From: Mermis nigrescens
Taxonomy: Eukaryota; Nematoda; Enoplea; Mermithida; Mermithidae
DNA length: 64,000 nt
Reading direction: 5' to 3'
Assembly (NCBI GenBank): GCA_036768485.1
Contig: JAVLUZ010000511.1
Span: 386,411-450,410 of the forward strand
The position numbers and the translations under genes are program-made. The notes beneath the pieces were generated by a model that saw nothing but the letters and a program-made list of their open reading frames with translations, was not told the DNA's origin and made no database searches. Positions 10,684 through 21,355 of the stretch are shown here, piece after piece (positions within the stretch are counted from its first letter, which is position 1; each line of letters opens with the position of its first letter).

Positions 10684-11565
10684 TAGGTGCCCAGATGTAC
10701 TGATTTTATCAGGATTGTACTGATTTTTAGAAGCTCGTCCTGATTCTAAAAATGTCCTGATTTTGTCCTGAAATTCGGGTTCCCGTCCTGATTTGTCTCG
10801 AAATTTTTTAAAATTTTAAGATAATCATGCTGAACGTTAAATAAAGTATGTTGCGCTCAGTTACTTACTATTCATAAGATTGCTACTTTTCATTAAAGCT
10901 GATCAAATCAAACGAAATTTAAACCGCACTATCATCCGCACTGGTCAGAAATTAATTATGAAAGATTCATTGTTTGATGAAACAAAATCGATTTCGATCG
11001 TCTGTTCACTGCTTTTTGCACAAGGAAATTACTCGTTCCACAGCCGCGTTTGATGTAGGAATCGGAAAAATTACGCTAACCAGAGTTTTCAAATCAACAA
11101 ATTTTTGGTTTGAAACAAAGTAGACCTTTTTATCAATCGGCAAATTATTAAATTCATCAGAAGAAACTTCTAATAATGAGTGATAAAAAATGGTCCACTT
11201 TGTTTCAAACCAAAAAATTTGTTGAATTGAAAACTGTAATTAGCGTAATTTTTTCGATTCCCACATCAAATGCGGCTGTGGAACGAGTATTTTCCGTGTG
11301 CAAAAGCAGTGAACAGACGATCGAAATCGATTGAATGTTGAAACCGTGAAATGCTTGCTTCAAATTAAAATGATTCTTCATCGTATTGTGAAATGTATAA
11401 AAAGATTTTGGGTGACGAAAATGTGCTGAATCAGATATCGTCTAACAGTAAACACGAATACGTGTGAATTTGATGCTTTATTGTAATAATAAACATTATT
11501 TTGAAAAGTGCTACTTTTTCAAACGTCCTGTCCTGATTTTGGACCAAAAGTATCTGGGCACCCTA
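10684..11565. mobile_element. hAT-derived element with TIR TAGGGTGCCCAGA
   Basis: The left end TAGGTGCCCAGATGTAC and the right end, whose complement reads TAGGGTGCCCAGATAC, form a TIR of about 16 bp. Inside both ends are repeats of the word tcctgatttt. The interior contains an inverted repeat made from hAT transposase coding sequence (10986-11335). Flanks tcatctaa and tcattgtc agree only partly, so the target duplication is uncertain. Confidence 0.75.
10986..11335. repeat. Inverted repeat made from hAT transposase C-terminus
   Basis: Arms of about 145 bp at 10986-11130 and 11190-11335 are complementary at roughly 90% by eye, around a loop of about 60 bp. The right arm reads SIPTSNAAVERVFSVCKS on the plus strand, the hAT dimerisation-domain signature, followed by a stop. 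The left arm is the same coding piece inverted. A transcript through it would form a long, nearly perfect hairpin. Confidence 0.85.
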
Positions 11566-11721
11566 TCATTGTCTCTGTTTTAAACAGCATAATTATGTAA
11601 TTAATTGCAGATTTTATGCCGCTCGATAGAAAAACATAAAAAGTGTTAAGAAATGTTTGGGATTTAGTCAACAAGAATTAATAAGCTTCTCAGAAAACTT
11701 ATAACTTTAAATAAAAACGAA

Positions 11722-11930
11722 AATAATAATATTAGCAATAATAATAATGACGATAATAACAAGAATAATAATAATCATAATCATAATAATAATACTAATA
11801 ATAAGAATATTACTAATACTAATAATAATAATAATAATAATTATTATTATAATACTAATACTAATAATAAATCATAATAATGATAATGATAATAATAATT
11901 ATTATTATTACTATTATAATTTATAAACAA
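11722..11930. repeat. (AAT)n microsatellite
   Basis: Imperfect AAT/ATT trinucleotide repeat with interspersed GAT, CAT and ACT. It contains a short AATAAT/ATTATT palindrome near 11840 and another near 11900. Confidence 0.9.
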
Positions 11931-12715
11931 AATCAATTAAATCAGATTCAGAGACGTTATGAAGCTAAAAGTATATCACAGCGTATTATTTCAATTTTCA
12001 AATTTAACAAATCATTCTTAGTTGTCATTAATACGTACATAAAATATGCAGTCGGCTCTTTTCCGAAGGAAGTGCGATGAAATTTTAATTTTCAGAAATC
12101 TAATCAAAAATGTCTGATTTACGCAATTCATGCAAAATGTCTAAGTGATTGTAATATTTTTCATAAAAAAGCTGCAAACATTACTAACAAGGGCCAAAGA
12201 AATAAAATTTCGAATTACTACTCAAGAATGCAGCTTAAGAATCGAATTTTATGGGATTTCTCTAAAACATTTTTTTGAAAAATATATTATTTTTTTAATG
12301 CTGATCTTCTTACCCTTTACATGTGCTGCCAGTATATGTATTATTTAGGTGTGTGCACGAAAGTGGAACAAATTGAGAAAAAACAAACCAGAAAACTACT
12401 AAACGCACTGGTCTGCCGCTTCTTTATGAGTCCTACGGACCTCTTTTTGATCCGTGATAATATTACAAAATTTACGAATCTGTTCACTCGTAACATTCGA
12501 TTGTAATATCTGGTGAAGCCACCCAGCCGTTATTCGTGGTAAAACACTCTTAAAAAGTACTTGTAGGACTCGTAACTCATAGCCCGTGGCTCATAAATCT
12601 CAGTTTTTGGTGAAACGGAAATTTGTAGCACTCGTAGCCCATATTCATGAAACCGTCACCCCTAACTCCTAACTCGTAGTTTTGTGGTGAAACCGGGCCC
12701 TAGAAGCCCTTTTCT
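11931..12715. other. No gene; probable MITE end near 12690
   Basis: AT-rich with short chance frames. At 12500-12710 the words gtaactcatagccc, gtggctcataa and gtagcccatattcatgaaacc recur, ending in GTGGTGAAACCGGGCCCTA. This looks like the end of a non-autonomous DNA element, but I could not find its other end. Confidence 0.4.
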
Positions 12716-13110
12716 GTTAATGTAGGTTTCAAAACAATTTTAACAGCAGAAACAGCTATTTTTGCATAGTTTTCTTCTATTTTCAATAAAAAAATTTCAA
12801 TGTTTTGCATCAAATGCTATAAATACAGGAAATCGTAGCAGTTAATCATGCTTCTAGAAGTCTATCCGCCTTAATTTTGCAAATTTCTCGGCGCTTCGCG
12901 TCAGATTTTTGTTAAAGTCTTAGAAATTTATTGATTTTGTGCACAACATTGTTGAAAATTCTGAAATTTCAAGAAAAATATGACTTCAAAAGTGATTTTT
13001 GTAAAAGTAAACAATCTAAAACACTGTAAAATGCTATTTCGCGCGTTGAGGGCAAACTTTTGGACCTGTTTTTGACTTTTTTGGAAAAGTTTGTATACCG
13101 CCCCCTCCCG
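12716..13110 (+). mobile_element. Second copy of the interior of the 180-791 element
   Basis: Runs parallel to about 370-770: the shared words ggtttcaaaacaatttta, gcatagttttcttc and gtctatccgccttaattttac occur in the same order and spacing. The terminal inverted repeats were not recognised, so this copy is partial or has decayed ends. Confidence 0.7.
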
Positions 13111-13586
13111 CTACTGGATGGATCAGAAATTACAGTAATTCTCGCATTCGTCTGCTACCATAAAACATTCAAAAACTCTTTTTTGTAAGGCACAATCTCA
13201 AAGCAGTTGGTTATAATAGTGTGACTTTAAAGAATCTGATAAAGGCTGACGACGACGATAATGCGATAGCACAACAAGGCTGAAATAGATGAGGCTAACT
13301 TTGATTCAGATGATCTAGATTTCGATGATGAATTATCTATTTGTCATTAGGCGTTCCGCGCCTGCTATTCTGAAATTACTGTAGACTTCCACATTTTTCA
13401 GACAATGCTGTGCTGTGTTGCCACTTGCCTTGCCATTGCCAACCCTGAATTTTGGAATAGCTACTACATTGTGCCAAAAGAATGTGGTTGCATGTCCATG
13501 CTTTTGAACCTTTTTCGCAAAATATACCTAACATTTAATTTTTGCAATGACGGTTTTTGAAAACATACTCATCTGAATGAATGAAT
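13111..13586. other. No gene seen
   Basis: Mixed AT-rich sequence. No frame or element boundary could be supported. Confidence 0.45.
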
Positions 13587-13690
13587 GAATGAAATAATGG
13601 CACTGATTATTGGCCAATGTTGGCCCCGAATTTTTCATTAAAGGCACAATATTGGCCAATAACTCGTGCATTAGGGGCCAATATTATTAA
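13587..13690 (+). repeat. GGCCAATATTGGCC-type repeat, left copy
   Basis: About 100 bp containing attattggccaatgttggcc, the word ccgaatttttcattaaaggc, and attggccaataactcgtgc. It is present in inverted orientation at 15333-15425 with only a few differences. The internal GGCCAATATTGGCC-like words are themselves palindromic, which suggests a very small MITE. Confidence 0.7.
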
Positions 13691-13839
13691 AAACCAGTAT
13701 ATAATGATAAACATATTATGTAGAAAAATTAGAACCTGCTGGAAAAATACTATTTACATTCAAGTAAATGTTTAAGAGAGTTTCAACCTACTGTAAAGCG
13801 TAAGATATCACACGCCGAATCTGTATGACCAGAATTAAG

Positions 13840-14085
13840 TATAGTCTGTTTCGTTTATTGGAAAGCTTTTCCGCTGAATTTAGTCCGCATAAACCAGGCC
13901 ACTAAAGTGACCTATAAGTACATACCATATATATATGATGCAGTCTTGCTCTTAGCAGTATCAAAGATCATAATGCAACTCGATATTCTATAGAATATAC
14001 CTATTTGCTGTCGCATTAGTATAAAACACTTTTGTAGCCACTTTAAACTTTTCAAAAAAGCCTCGATCAAATGAAACACACTATA
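13840..14085. mobile_element. Mariner-like MITE, copy 1
   Basis: Bounded by TATAGTCTGTTTCGTTTAT on the left and an inverted partner on the right (ATGAAACACACTATA), with TA at both edges as expected for Tc1/mariner insertion. About 246 bp and no coding capacity. The same TIR family bounds the element at 14108-14656. Confidence 0.7.
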
Positions 14086-14107
14086 GTTGCATAGGTACCT
14101 TTATACA

Positions 14108-14656
14108 TATAGTCTGTTTCATTTATCCGAGAGCTTTTTCAGTGAATGATTTCGACGGCTATGGTAATCCTTTTTTCTTATTTACTGTAGGTCGCTAGAT
14201 CTCACTGTAGCTACGTAGCAAAGAAGGGTATTTCAATTACATTGTTAGCGGCATAATTAATTCTCGTCTTCCAGCAGATCAATCAACTTACAGATAAAAT
14301 CACGTATTCAGCTAATCATAAGTTGACATTTTAAACACAATAGACTAAGATGCTAAGAAACGCCGCGAACTTCTGCATGGCTCAGTGGTAGAACGTCCGC
14401 TTGTCGTTGAAGCAACCCGGGTTTGATTCCAGCCGACAGCTTTTTATTCAGCGCACTTACTGTAGCATGTCCAAGCGCTGATTAAATGCCTAAATTAAAT
14501 TTATATGGACGGATTAGTGCATTTAAAATGGAAGAATTCCTGCCACTCGCCCTCACTGAGCTGATTTGCCCTATTACAGTAAATCGTCTTGTTTCGCTTA
14601 CTGTAGCCCTTAAAAAAATTGACTAAAAAGCTCTCGAATAAATGAAACAGACTATA
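14108..14656. mobile_element. Mariner-like MITE, copy 2, carrying a tRNA-like sequence
   Basis: The TIR is about 30 bp. The left end reads TATAGTCTGTTTCATTTAT then CCGAGAGCTTTTT; the right end reads AAAAAGCTCTCGAATAAAT then GAAACAGACTATA. TA flanks both ends. The 549-bp interior contains the tRNA-like segment at 14371-14437 and no transposase. Confidence 0.75.
14371..14437 (+). pseudogene. tRNA-like sequence with pol III A and B boxes
   Basis: Contains TGGCTCAGTGGTAGA, a good A box, and GGTTTGATTCC, a good B box, at tRNA spacing. A stem CGCTT/AAGC surrounds the 7-base loop GTCGTTG, whose central triplet would be CGT. The acceptor arms do not pair and the T stem is imperfect, so this is a tRNA-derived relic rather than a working tRNA. 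Confidence 0.6.
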
Positions 14657-14720
14657 CCTATTGTCCTGCTACATAGGTAGGTAACCTCTACCTAGCTATT
14701 TGAAATCGCATACTGACATG

Positions 14721-14984
14721 CACACCTGGGCGTGGGGGTTTGGGGTGTGCATGCACCCCTAGAAACCGAAATACTCCCCAGAAATCAAAATAACCCCCCC
14801 CCAGAATTCAATTTTTGAAAATTTTTTCGTTTTTTTCGAAATTTTTTGATTCCAATGGATGGTGCTTGATGAGAAACGTCGAATATTGGTGTTTTATCGC
14901 CATACCACCATTTTTAAGGCCATTTTTTGACCTTCAAAAAATCTTGCACCCCCCCTTCCGGAATTTTCTTGCTGCCCACGTACG
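14721..14984 (+). mobile_element. MITE family A copy with exact 8-bp TSD
   Basis: Starts CACACCTGGGCGTGGGG and ends GCTGCCCACGTACG; 264 bp. The flanks are CTGACATG at 14713-14720 and CTGACATG at 14985-14992. The interior order is: G-rich head, AAATACTCCCCAGAAATC, AGAATTCAATTTTTGAAA, GATTCCAATGGATGGTGC, CCATACCACCATTTTTAAGG, C-rich tail. This copy is one of the best for defining the family. Confidence 0.92.
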
Positions 14985-15332
14985 CTGACATGGCATTATA
15001 ATATTTATGCACACATGTACGTACATATGTATTTATGTAGGTACATATGTAGGATTTTGCAATACGTAAGGCAAACCAACAACAATTAGAAATACCTACC
15101 ATACAATTCAAACTACTTAGGCATAAAAGATAGCAAAAGCAATCTCTTTCAAACAAAAAATAGCAACTGCGTATACATAGGTACTGTATATAACAGATAG
15201 CATAAGTATCATTCTTCAGAATATTGATCACAATTTCGCTATGGTGCAGTGTGCGCGCGTGAGTTTACCAACACGAATGTATGGGGTTCGAAACCCACGG
15301 ATGTGTCGCTTTTTAAGAATTTTAAATCTTGC

Positions 15333-15425
15333 AAAAATTGGCCCCTAATGCACGCGTTATTGGCCAATATTGGCTTTAACGAAAAATTCGGGGCCAACAA
15401 TGGCCAATAATCAGTGCCAAAATAA
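15333..15425 (-). repeat. GGCCAATATTGGCC-type repeat, right copy (inverted)
   Basis: Reverse complement of 13587-13690, lying 1.65 kb away, with matching words cactgattattggcc and gcattaggggccaat. Confidence 0.7.
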
Positions 15426-16029
15426 TTTATTACTGAAACGCGACAATTACTGAAAGATGTAAAAGAGTAATAAAACGTACGGTCAAAAGAATAAAAGCGT
15501 ACAGCAAAAGGCGACGAGCGAGTCATGAAAATGACGATTTAAGCCCGCCCTATAATAAATTTAGATAAGTCGACATCAATTAATCTGATAAACCATCACG
15601 CCTGGTATTGTTTATATATACCTATGCGTTGACATGATTTGATCCCTCCTAGTCGCTATTATTTTAGAGTTTTTAAAAGTTTTCTGTCAGTGCGTAGACA
15701 AGCTGCTTTTTCAGCATCTTTAGCTACTTATTTGCTCTAAAGTATCAAATTTTTGGCCAATTGCGCCATATACCTACTTTCGTTTTTACAATATTTTGTA
15801 AGTATAATTTATTTGACTATTTTGATTTTTTCAAATTTTTTCATAGTTTTGTGCCCTATTAAGATAAATCATCGTCAGAAAGTCCAAAAACAATGTTTTT
15901 GACGCGTATCCACAAATTTTAAGTCCGAAAAAGACTTTAGAATTTACCGCCCAGCGCCCACCCACCTGAATTTTCATGCTGCACATTACTGGGCAGGTAT
16001 TCCTACGTTTGGTTGACACCTACCCTTAA
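15426..16029. other. No gene seen
   Basis: AT-rich spacer. Two short minus-strand frames (15239-15526 and 15831-16019) lack recognisable motifs. Confidence 0.45.
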
Positions 16030-16482
16030 CCATTGTACGTGTTATAAGATACACCGGGTACCACACCTGGGCGTGGGGGGGGGTTTAGGGGGTATGCACC
16101 CCCCAGAAACCAAAATACCCCCCCAGAAATCAAAATACCCCTCCCCCAGAATTCAACCTTTGAAAATTTTTTCGTCTTTTTTCGCAATTTTTTGATGCCA
16201 ATGGATAGTGCTTGATGAGAAACGTTGAAAAATGGTGTTTTTATCGCCATACCACCATTTTTAAGGCCATTTTTCGACCTTCAAAAAATCTTGCACCCCC
16301 CAGAATTTTCTTGCTGCCCACGTATGCCGGGTACATATTAGCGCTTGGTCGCGGTTTTCCTAAGTTTTTGGATGCACTAATGCCATCGGTGACAATTTTA
16401 GAAAGCTGCTAATGCTTGCTGGACTCGAACCATCAACCTCTTGATTCAAAATCCGATGTCTTCACCAACTGACAAAGACCGA
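16030..16482 (-). mobile_element. tRNA-headed SINE, interrupted by a MITE
   Basis: Read on the minus strand. The head at about 16482-16420 has an A-box-like TGTCAGTTGGTGAAG and a B box GGTTCGAGTCC. Between them TTTTGAA forms an anticodon-like loop with triplet TTG, as in tRNA-Gln. A unique body follows (GCAGCTTTCTAAAATTGTC to CTTAGGAAAACC), then the tail CCAAGCGCTAATATGTAC and GGTGTATCTTATAACACGTAC. A family A MITE (16062-16326) interrupts the tail. Both the head/body and the tail recur on the plus strand around the LINE at 16693-19004. Confidence 0.75.
16062..16326 (+). mobile_element. MITE family A copy with exact 8-bp TSD
   Basis: 265 bp from CACACCTGGGCG to GCTGCCCACGTATG. The flanks CCGGGTAC at 16054-16061 and 16327-16334 are identical. 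It is inserted in the tail of the SINE, so it is younger than the SINE. Confidence 0.92.
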
Positions 16483-16568
16483 TTCATTTTTATATTGGAT
16501 GAAGCTTTATTAACGACTTTTATTAACACTGACCACGGATAATTCTGGCATTGCTTGAGAGTTCAGAT

Positions 16569-16682
16569 GGGTGCCAAACATGGGCTAAGCCTAAGGCATA
16601 AATGGGCAAAAATTGCTCTGCTCGTTCCGCTCGCTATGCAATTTTCGCCATTTATCTCAGGCATAGCCCACGCTCTGGCACC
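16569..16682. repeat. Hairpin-forming palindrome
   Basis: The arms GGGTGCCAAACATGGGCTAAG and ATAGCCCACGCTCTGGCACC pair. The inner blocks gcataaatgggcaaaaattgc and gcaattttcgccatttat pair around a short centre (tctgctcgttccgctcgc). It lies between the two inverted SINE-derived sequences and is probably a small foldback element. Confidence 0.6.
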
Positions 16683-16692
16683 AATGTGAATG

Positions 16693-19004
16693 CACATACA
16701 AGGCATCGGATTTTGAATCAACAGGTTCGCGGTTTGAGTCCAGCAAGCAGCAGCAGCTTTCTAAAAATGTCACCAATGGAATTAGCGCATCCGAGAACCT
16801 AGGAAAACAGCTGATCCTTCAGACCCCAGTATACAGCAGCTAAACAATGAAATATGGAGATTGGTCAATGAACACAGACGGAAAAAATGTTCTGAACACC
16901 TGAACAATTGCAACCTGAGTCATAATGTCAAGAAACTTTGGAAAACCGTCAAGGCATTATCTAATCCTACCATACGCAATGATAATATTGCAATTGATTT
17001 TGCTGACACTGAAATAAATGACCCCAAGAAATGTGCCAAAGCATTCAATCGTCAATTTGTTGAACACCCATCAAAACTTGACCCAACATGGCGTGCTACA
17101 ATTCGAGCTTTTCATGCACTTAACAACAATGGAAACATCGAGTTCACAACCGATGAAGTAGCTGCTGCGATAAAATCATCTAAAAGTTCAAAAGCCATAG
17201 GCCCTGATGGCATTTCCAATATCATGTTCAAACACATTGGTGCAAACGGTTTGAAATACCTAACCGACCTTTTTAACATTTCCCTATCGTCATTGCTCAT
17301 TCCCAGCATTTGGAAAATTGGGCGTATCATCCCGCTACCTAAAGCTGGAAAACCAACAAATCAGAGTAAATCATATCGTCCTATTTCCTTGCTCTCGCCG
17401 GTAGCCAAAACACTTGAATCGTTCATTCTCCCATTGCTCAATGAACATCTGCCGACAATGCCACACCAACATGGCTTTTGGAAACTGCACAGCACCACAA
17501 CTGCACTTCATGCCATCACAAACCAAATAAAAAATGGCCTTAACCAATGAAAACCAGCCCATCGTACTATTGCTGTTGCTCTTGACCTGTCAAAGGCCTT
17601 TGACATGGTTAGCCATGCAACTCTACTGCAAGACATTCTCGTCTCTACACTACCCAACACAATGAAACGCTGGCTATGCAACTGCCTACATGGCCAACAG
17701 TCATTCGTTGAATTTAGAAACGAAAAGTCGAACTCCCGAAAAGTCAAACAAGGCGTCCCACAAGGTGGTGTGCTGTCACCAGCACTGTTCAATCACTACC
17801 TATCAAAAATCCCACCGCCAGCAAATGGCATCAACATTGTAACATATGCCGATGATTGCACAGTTCTTGCAACTGGTCCCAATGTTGCTGAACTCTGCAT
17901 CAAAGTCAACAACTACCTTAAAGTCCTACACGAGTTTTTCACTAGGCGAAACATGAATCTCTCGACCGAAAAATCAACAGCTACACTTTTCACCACATGG
18001 TCGGCAGAAATCAAAAATGAACTTGATGTGCAAGTTGCAGGACATCGCATTCCAACAGTGAAGAATCCTAAACTGTTGGGTGTTGTGTTTGACAACATGC
18101 TCACTTTCTCAACACATGCAAACCACATTTGCAACCGCCTCCGTACACGCAATAATGTACTGAAGTCACTAGCGGGTAGTACATGGGGAAAAGACAAAGA
18201 AACACTACTGACAATGTACAAAGCTGTTTGTCGTTCTGTCGCTAACTATGCCGCCCCAATCTGGACACCTCAACTCCGTCCAACCCACTGGACTACTCTA
18301 CAAACAACACAAAATGCAGCTATGAGAACTATCACTGGCTGCCATCTGATTACCCATGCAGATCATCTGCAAAGTGAAACTAAATTGCTGCCCATTAAGC
18401 AACACAACAAAATGTTGTCAAGACAGTATCTATTGTCATGCAATTTGACCAACCACCCAACCCACAACCTGATCACACAAGCCCGTACACCAAGAAATAT
18501 CTGCAAAGATATTTCACACTACCAACCTGACATAGACCCATACACTGAGCGACTCAAAGCTGACAACGCAAACTACAAAGGAGCCCTCAAAGATATACAC
18601 AGCAAGGCAGTTGCAGACGGAATCGCAGGCTACAGACCAAACCTGGTGCTGGGCGGCTAACCACCTCCTGTAACATCGGCCAAACTTCGGCTTCCACATG
18701 CCACAAGGACCGTGTTAGCTCAACTTTGCTCAGGATTGTGTCGGATGCTAAACACCTATCTGACACGCCTCGACCCAACCATTGACAATCTATGCCCGGA
18801 CTGTGGAAATGGGCCACATGACGTCCACCATCTTTTCCACTGCCCTACAAAACCAACCAATCTTCGTGCAATCGACCTATGGAAACATCCAGTGGAAGTA
18901 GCATGCTTCCTGGGGCTGGATTCGACTGATCAATGATTGTGCGCTGCTACAACAACAACAACCAAGCGCTACTATATACTTTGGTGTATCTTATAACACG
19001 TACA
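16693..19004 (+). mobile_element. SINE-LINE chimera
   Basis: The 5' part (16693-16808) repeats the SINE head and body: TCGGATTTTGAATCAACAGG, B box GGTTTGAGTCC, then GCAGCTTTCTAAAAATGTC and CCTAGGAAAAC. A 5'-truncated LINE with a reverse transcriptase frame follows. The 3' end is CAACAACAACAACCAAGCGC, a short spacer and GGTGTATCTTATAACACGTAC, the same tail as the SINE. One 2.3-kb unit therefore has SINE sequence at its 5' end, LINE coding sequence in the middle and a shared 3' tail. The tRNA head lacks its A box here. Confidence 0.7.
16861..18936 (+). pseudogene. Non-LTR retrotransposon reverse transcriptase (jockey/CR1-like group)
   Basis: One frame runs the whole length and is broken only by in-frame stops at 17548-17550 (TGA) and 18658-18660 (TAA). 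RT motifs are in order: SKAIGPDGISN, KSYRPISLLS, LDLSKAFDMVSH, QGVPQGGVLSP and the catalytic YADD in VTYADDCTVLATG near 17845. The C-terminus has a CCHC-type CPDCGNGPHDVHHLFHC. The apurinic endonuclease domain expected upstream is absent, so the copy is 5'-truncated. With only two stops the copy is moderately young. The exact clade cannot be fixed by eye. Confidence 0.88.
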
Positions 19005-19006
19005 AT

Positions 19007-19382
19007 CAGGCCCGTATCCGGGATCCAGCCAAGGGGGTGGCGGACCCAACATAAAATGGTCTATATCTCAAAAAATTCGTTGGGACAGCTCACAAAAACC
19101 GCATTTTTCGACGTTTCTCGACATGCTCTATCTATTAGCATAAAAAAAATCGAACTTTTTGAAAATAATTTTTTGTTTAAAAATCTATATAAAAATTGTC
19201 AATTTTTGGCCGCGTTTGAGCCAAAATGATGGTAAATAGTCCATATCCGGCGCGAAGCGCCGAAAATTTGAAGATTTGATGGCAAAGACTTTCGATTTTT
19301 CCATATTTCCATGCATTATCTTACCTTTCAAATTTTTTTAACGGCCAAGGGGTGGGCGGCCGCCCCCTTAAATACGGCCTCG
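19007..19382 (+). mobile_element. hAT-type element with CAGGCCCGTATCC end
   Basis: The left end CAGGCCCGTATCCGGGATCC is like that of the element at 20609. The right end (AAATACGGCCTCG) is a degraded inverted partner, preceded by GGGCGGCCGCCCCC. It abuts the tail of the SINE-LINE chimera. No matching 8-bp flanks were found. Confidence 0.6.
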
Positions 19383-20195
19383 TTCAAAAACTAGGCCGGA
19401 TAATATTTGGAACCGTCGCTTGCGTCTGCTGTGATAATCTGGCAGGTTTGTACTCTTATCTGATTTTTTTCTAAATTTCTATTCCAGTTTTTTAATTTAA
19501 AGCACTTAAAACGAACTATAACTGCTTTAAAAATGCTATTCATTATGAAAACACGTTTTATTACTTATATTTACAGTTTTTGATTCTTAGGAGTTTCACT
19601 CTCCCTCCCACTGTTCCTGAACTTGTGCAGTGTCCGTAGGAGGTATGAATTGACAACAAACCTGCAAAAGCATGCCAAAAGTTCAGATCTGTAGGCCAGT
19701 TTTTGAGGGAGGAGCGGTTTGCTGAATTCGCAGGGTCTAAACTCCCAAAATCCTCCGCCCACGTATGGGACTATGCATCAATAGCATGAAAAGCAGGGGC
19801 AGTGAAAAAAATTATTTCTAAACCGTCTGTCTGAATAAAAAATGATTAAGAAAAATACAGTTAAATAAATGTGTTGTAAACTCCAAATGTCCTTCCTTCT
19901 TTAAAAACTTTCAAACTTTACGTTTTAGATCCGGCACGGCTCATTCAAGTTTATCTGCATTTTTACTAATTCATTCTTGACTCTATGTACTTGTTTGTAA
20001 TGCCTTTGAAGTAAAGCAAAATTTCAATTTTTTTTATTTTAAGCCCATGCTCTTGGTGGCTTTGCCGAAAGCTTCTCTCCTAATGTTCTGCGAGGCTGTC
20101 GATTTTGCTTAATAACATCGGATCTTGTGCAGGTATGATTCGTTTTGTGCATTCTACATACATCCACTTTACTCACTGATGTAGGTGTAAGGAGG
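19383..20195. other. No gene seen
   Basis: AT-rich spacer. A minus-strand frame at 19571-19762 has no recognisable motif. Confidence 0.45.
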
Positions 20196-20203
20196 GTCTA
20201 TAC

Positions 20204-20600
20204 CATACCTGGGCGTGGGGGGATTCGGGGGGTTTGCACCATAGGTGGGCAGCACCGAAATTCTGGGGGGGGTGAAAAAATTTTCAAAGGTCAAAATATG
20301 GTCTTAAAAGTGGTCGTATCGTATGGCGAAAAAAACACCATTTTTCGACGTTTTTCATCGAGCACTATCCAATGGCATCAAAAAATCGCTAAAAAAGCAA
20401 AAAAAATTTGAATTCTGGGGGGTATTTCAACTTCTGGGGGTGCATACCCCCAAACCCCCATGCCCATGTGTGGTTTGCACCCCGAGAAGGCGTTCAAAAA
20501 TGGTTTCAGTTCGCCATAGCACCGTTTTTAAGGCCAAAAATTTGACTTTTAAAAATTTTTGCACCCCCCCCCGTCAGAACTTTGGAGCCGCTCACCTATG
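20204..20600 (+). mobile_element. MITE family A copy, first of three at one target
   Basis: Starts CATACCTGGGCGTGG and ends CCGCTCACCTATG. Flanked by GTCTATAC at 20196-20203 and again at 20601-20608. It is interrupted by a second family A copy at 20240-20472. With the nested copy and its duplication removed, the outer copy is of ordinary family size but somewhat short. Confidence 0.9.
20240..20472 (-). mobile_element. MITE family A copy nested in another copy
   Basis: Minus orientation: CATAGGTGGGCAGC on the left, GCCCATGTGTG on the right. Exact 8-bp flanks GTTTGCAC (20232-20239 and 20473-20480) are drawn from the outer copy's own sequence, which proves the nesting order. Confidence 0.92.
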
Positions 20601-20608
20601 GTCTATAC

Positions 20609-21347
20609 CAGGCCCGTATCCAGGGGGAAGCCTGTCCCCCCCCGAAATCGGAAAAATTTTTGTTTTCCCAAAGGGTCCCCCAAAGGGAAAAATTAAAAAT
20701 TGGCGAAGTGCGTCTAAAACACCGCCAAAACATTTATTGTTTATGTATAGTTTTGTCCTCTAAACTGCTAAAAATCGTTCAAATTTGAGCTAGACATAGA
20801 GAGCATGTAATTTTTTTTCCAGCGCTGTGCGCCAGATTCATTGTTCAGCTATAGTTTTTGCCTTCTAGCCCACTCAAAACGGCTCAAATTTGAGGTTTGA
20901 CATGGGTAACATGAAATTTTTCCGGCGCTTTGCGCCGTATTTATTGTTTATATATGTTTTTTTGTCTTCTAGCCCGCTCAAAACCGCTCAAATTTAAACT
21001 GGACATGCACAATATGACAATTTCTCGGCCCTTGGCGCCAAATTATTCATTATCTGCATTGTTTTTCTCTGTAAAGCACAATGATTAAGTGCAAAGGCAA
21101 GAGATAGGAAATAATTCGTCGATTAAGTGATGAGAAATCAGCTTAAATGATAAATTTGCTGTATATCAATATTTAGAGTGAAAGATTTTTTGATCTATTT
21201 TTTGAAATTTTTCTTCACCATCGTATAGAGCTCGCCGAGATACGCTCAAAACTACCTTTATTTTCGCCTATCTCCTAATGGTTTTTGAGATATCTGGCCT
21301 CAAAAATTATCGGCCCCCCCCGAAATAAAATCTTGGATACGGGCCTG
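20609..21347 (+). mobile_element. hAT-type element, TIR CAGGCCCGTATCC, second at the target
   Basis: The TIR is CAGGCCCGTATCCAGG on the left and CTTGGATACGGGCCTG on the right, near-perfect over 16 bp. It is flanked on both sides by GTCTATAC (20601-20608 and 21348-21355). The 739-bp interior holds an internal tandem repeat (20728-21022) and no transposase. Parts of the interior are shared with 25260-25560. Confidence 0.9.
20728..21022 (+). repeat. Tandem repeat, ~97-bp unit, three units
   Basis: Each unit reads roughly: ATTTATTGTTTATATATG, then TTTTGTCTTCTAGCCCGCTC, then AAATTTGAGCTAGACATG, then CGGCGCTTTGCGCC. Units start near 20728, 20828 and 20926, with clear divergence between them. Confidence 0.7.
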
Positions 21348-21355
21348 GTCTATAC

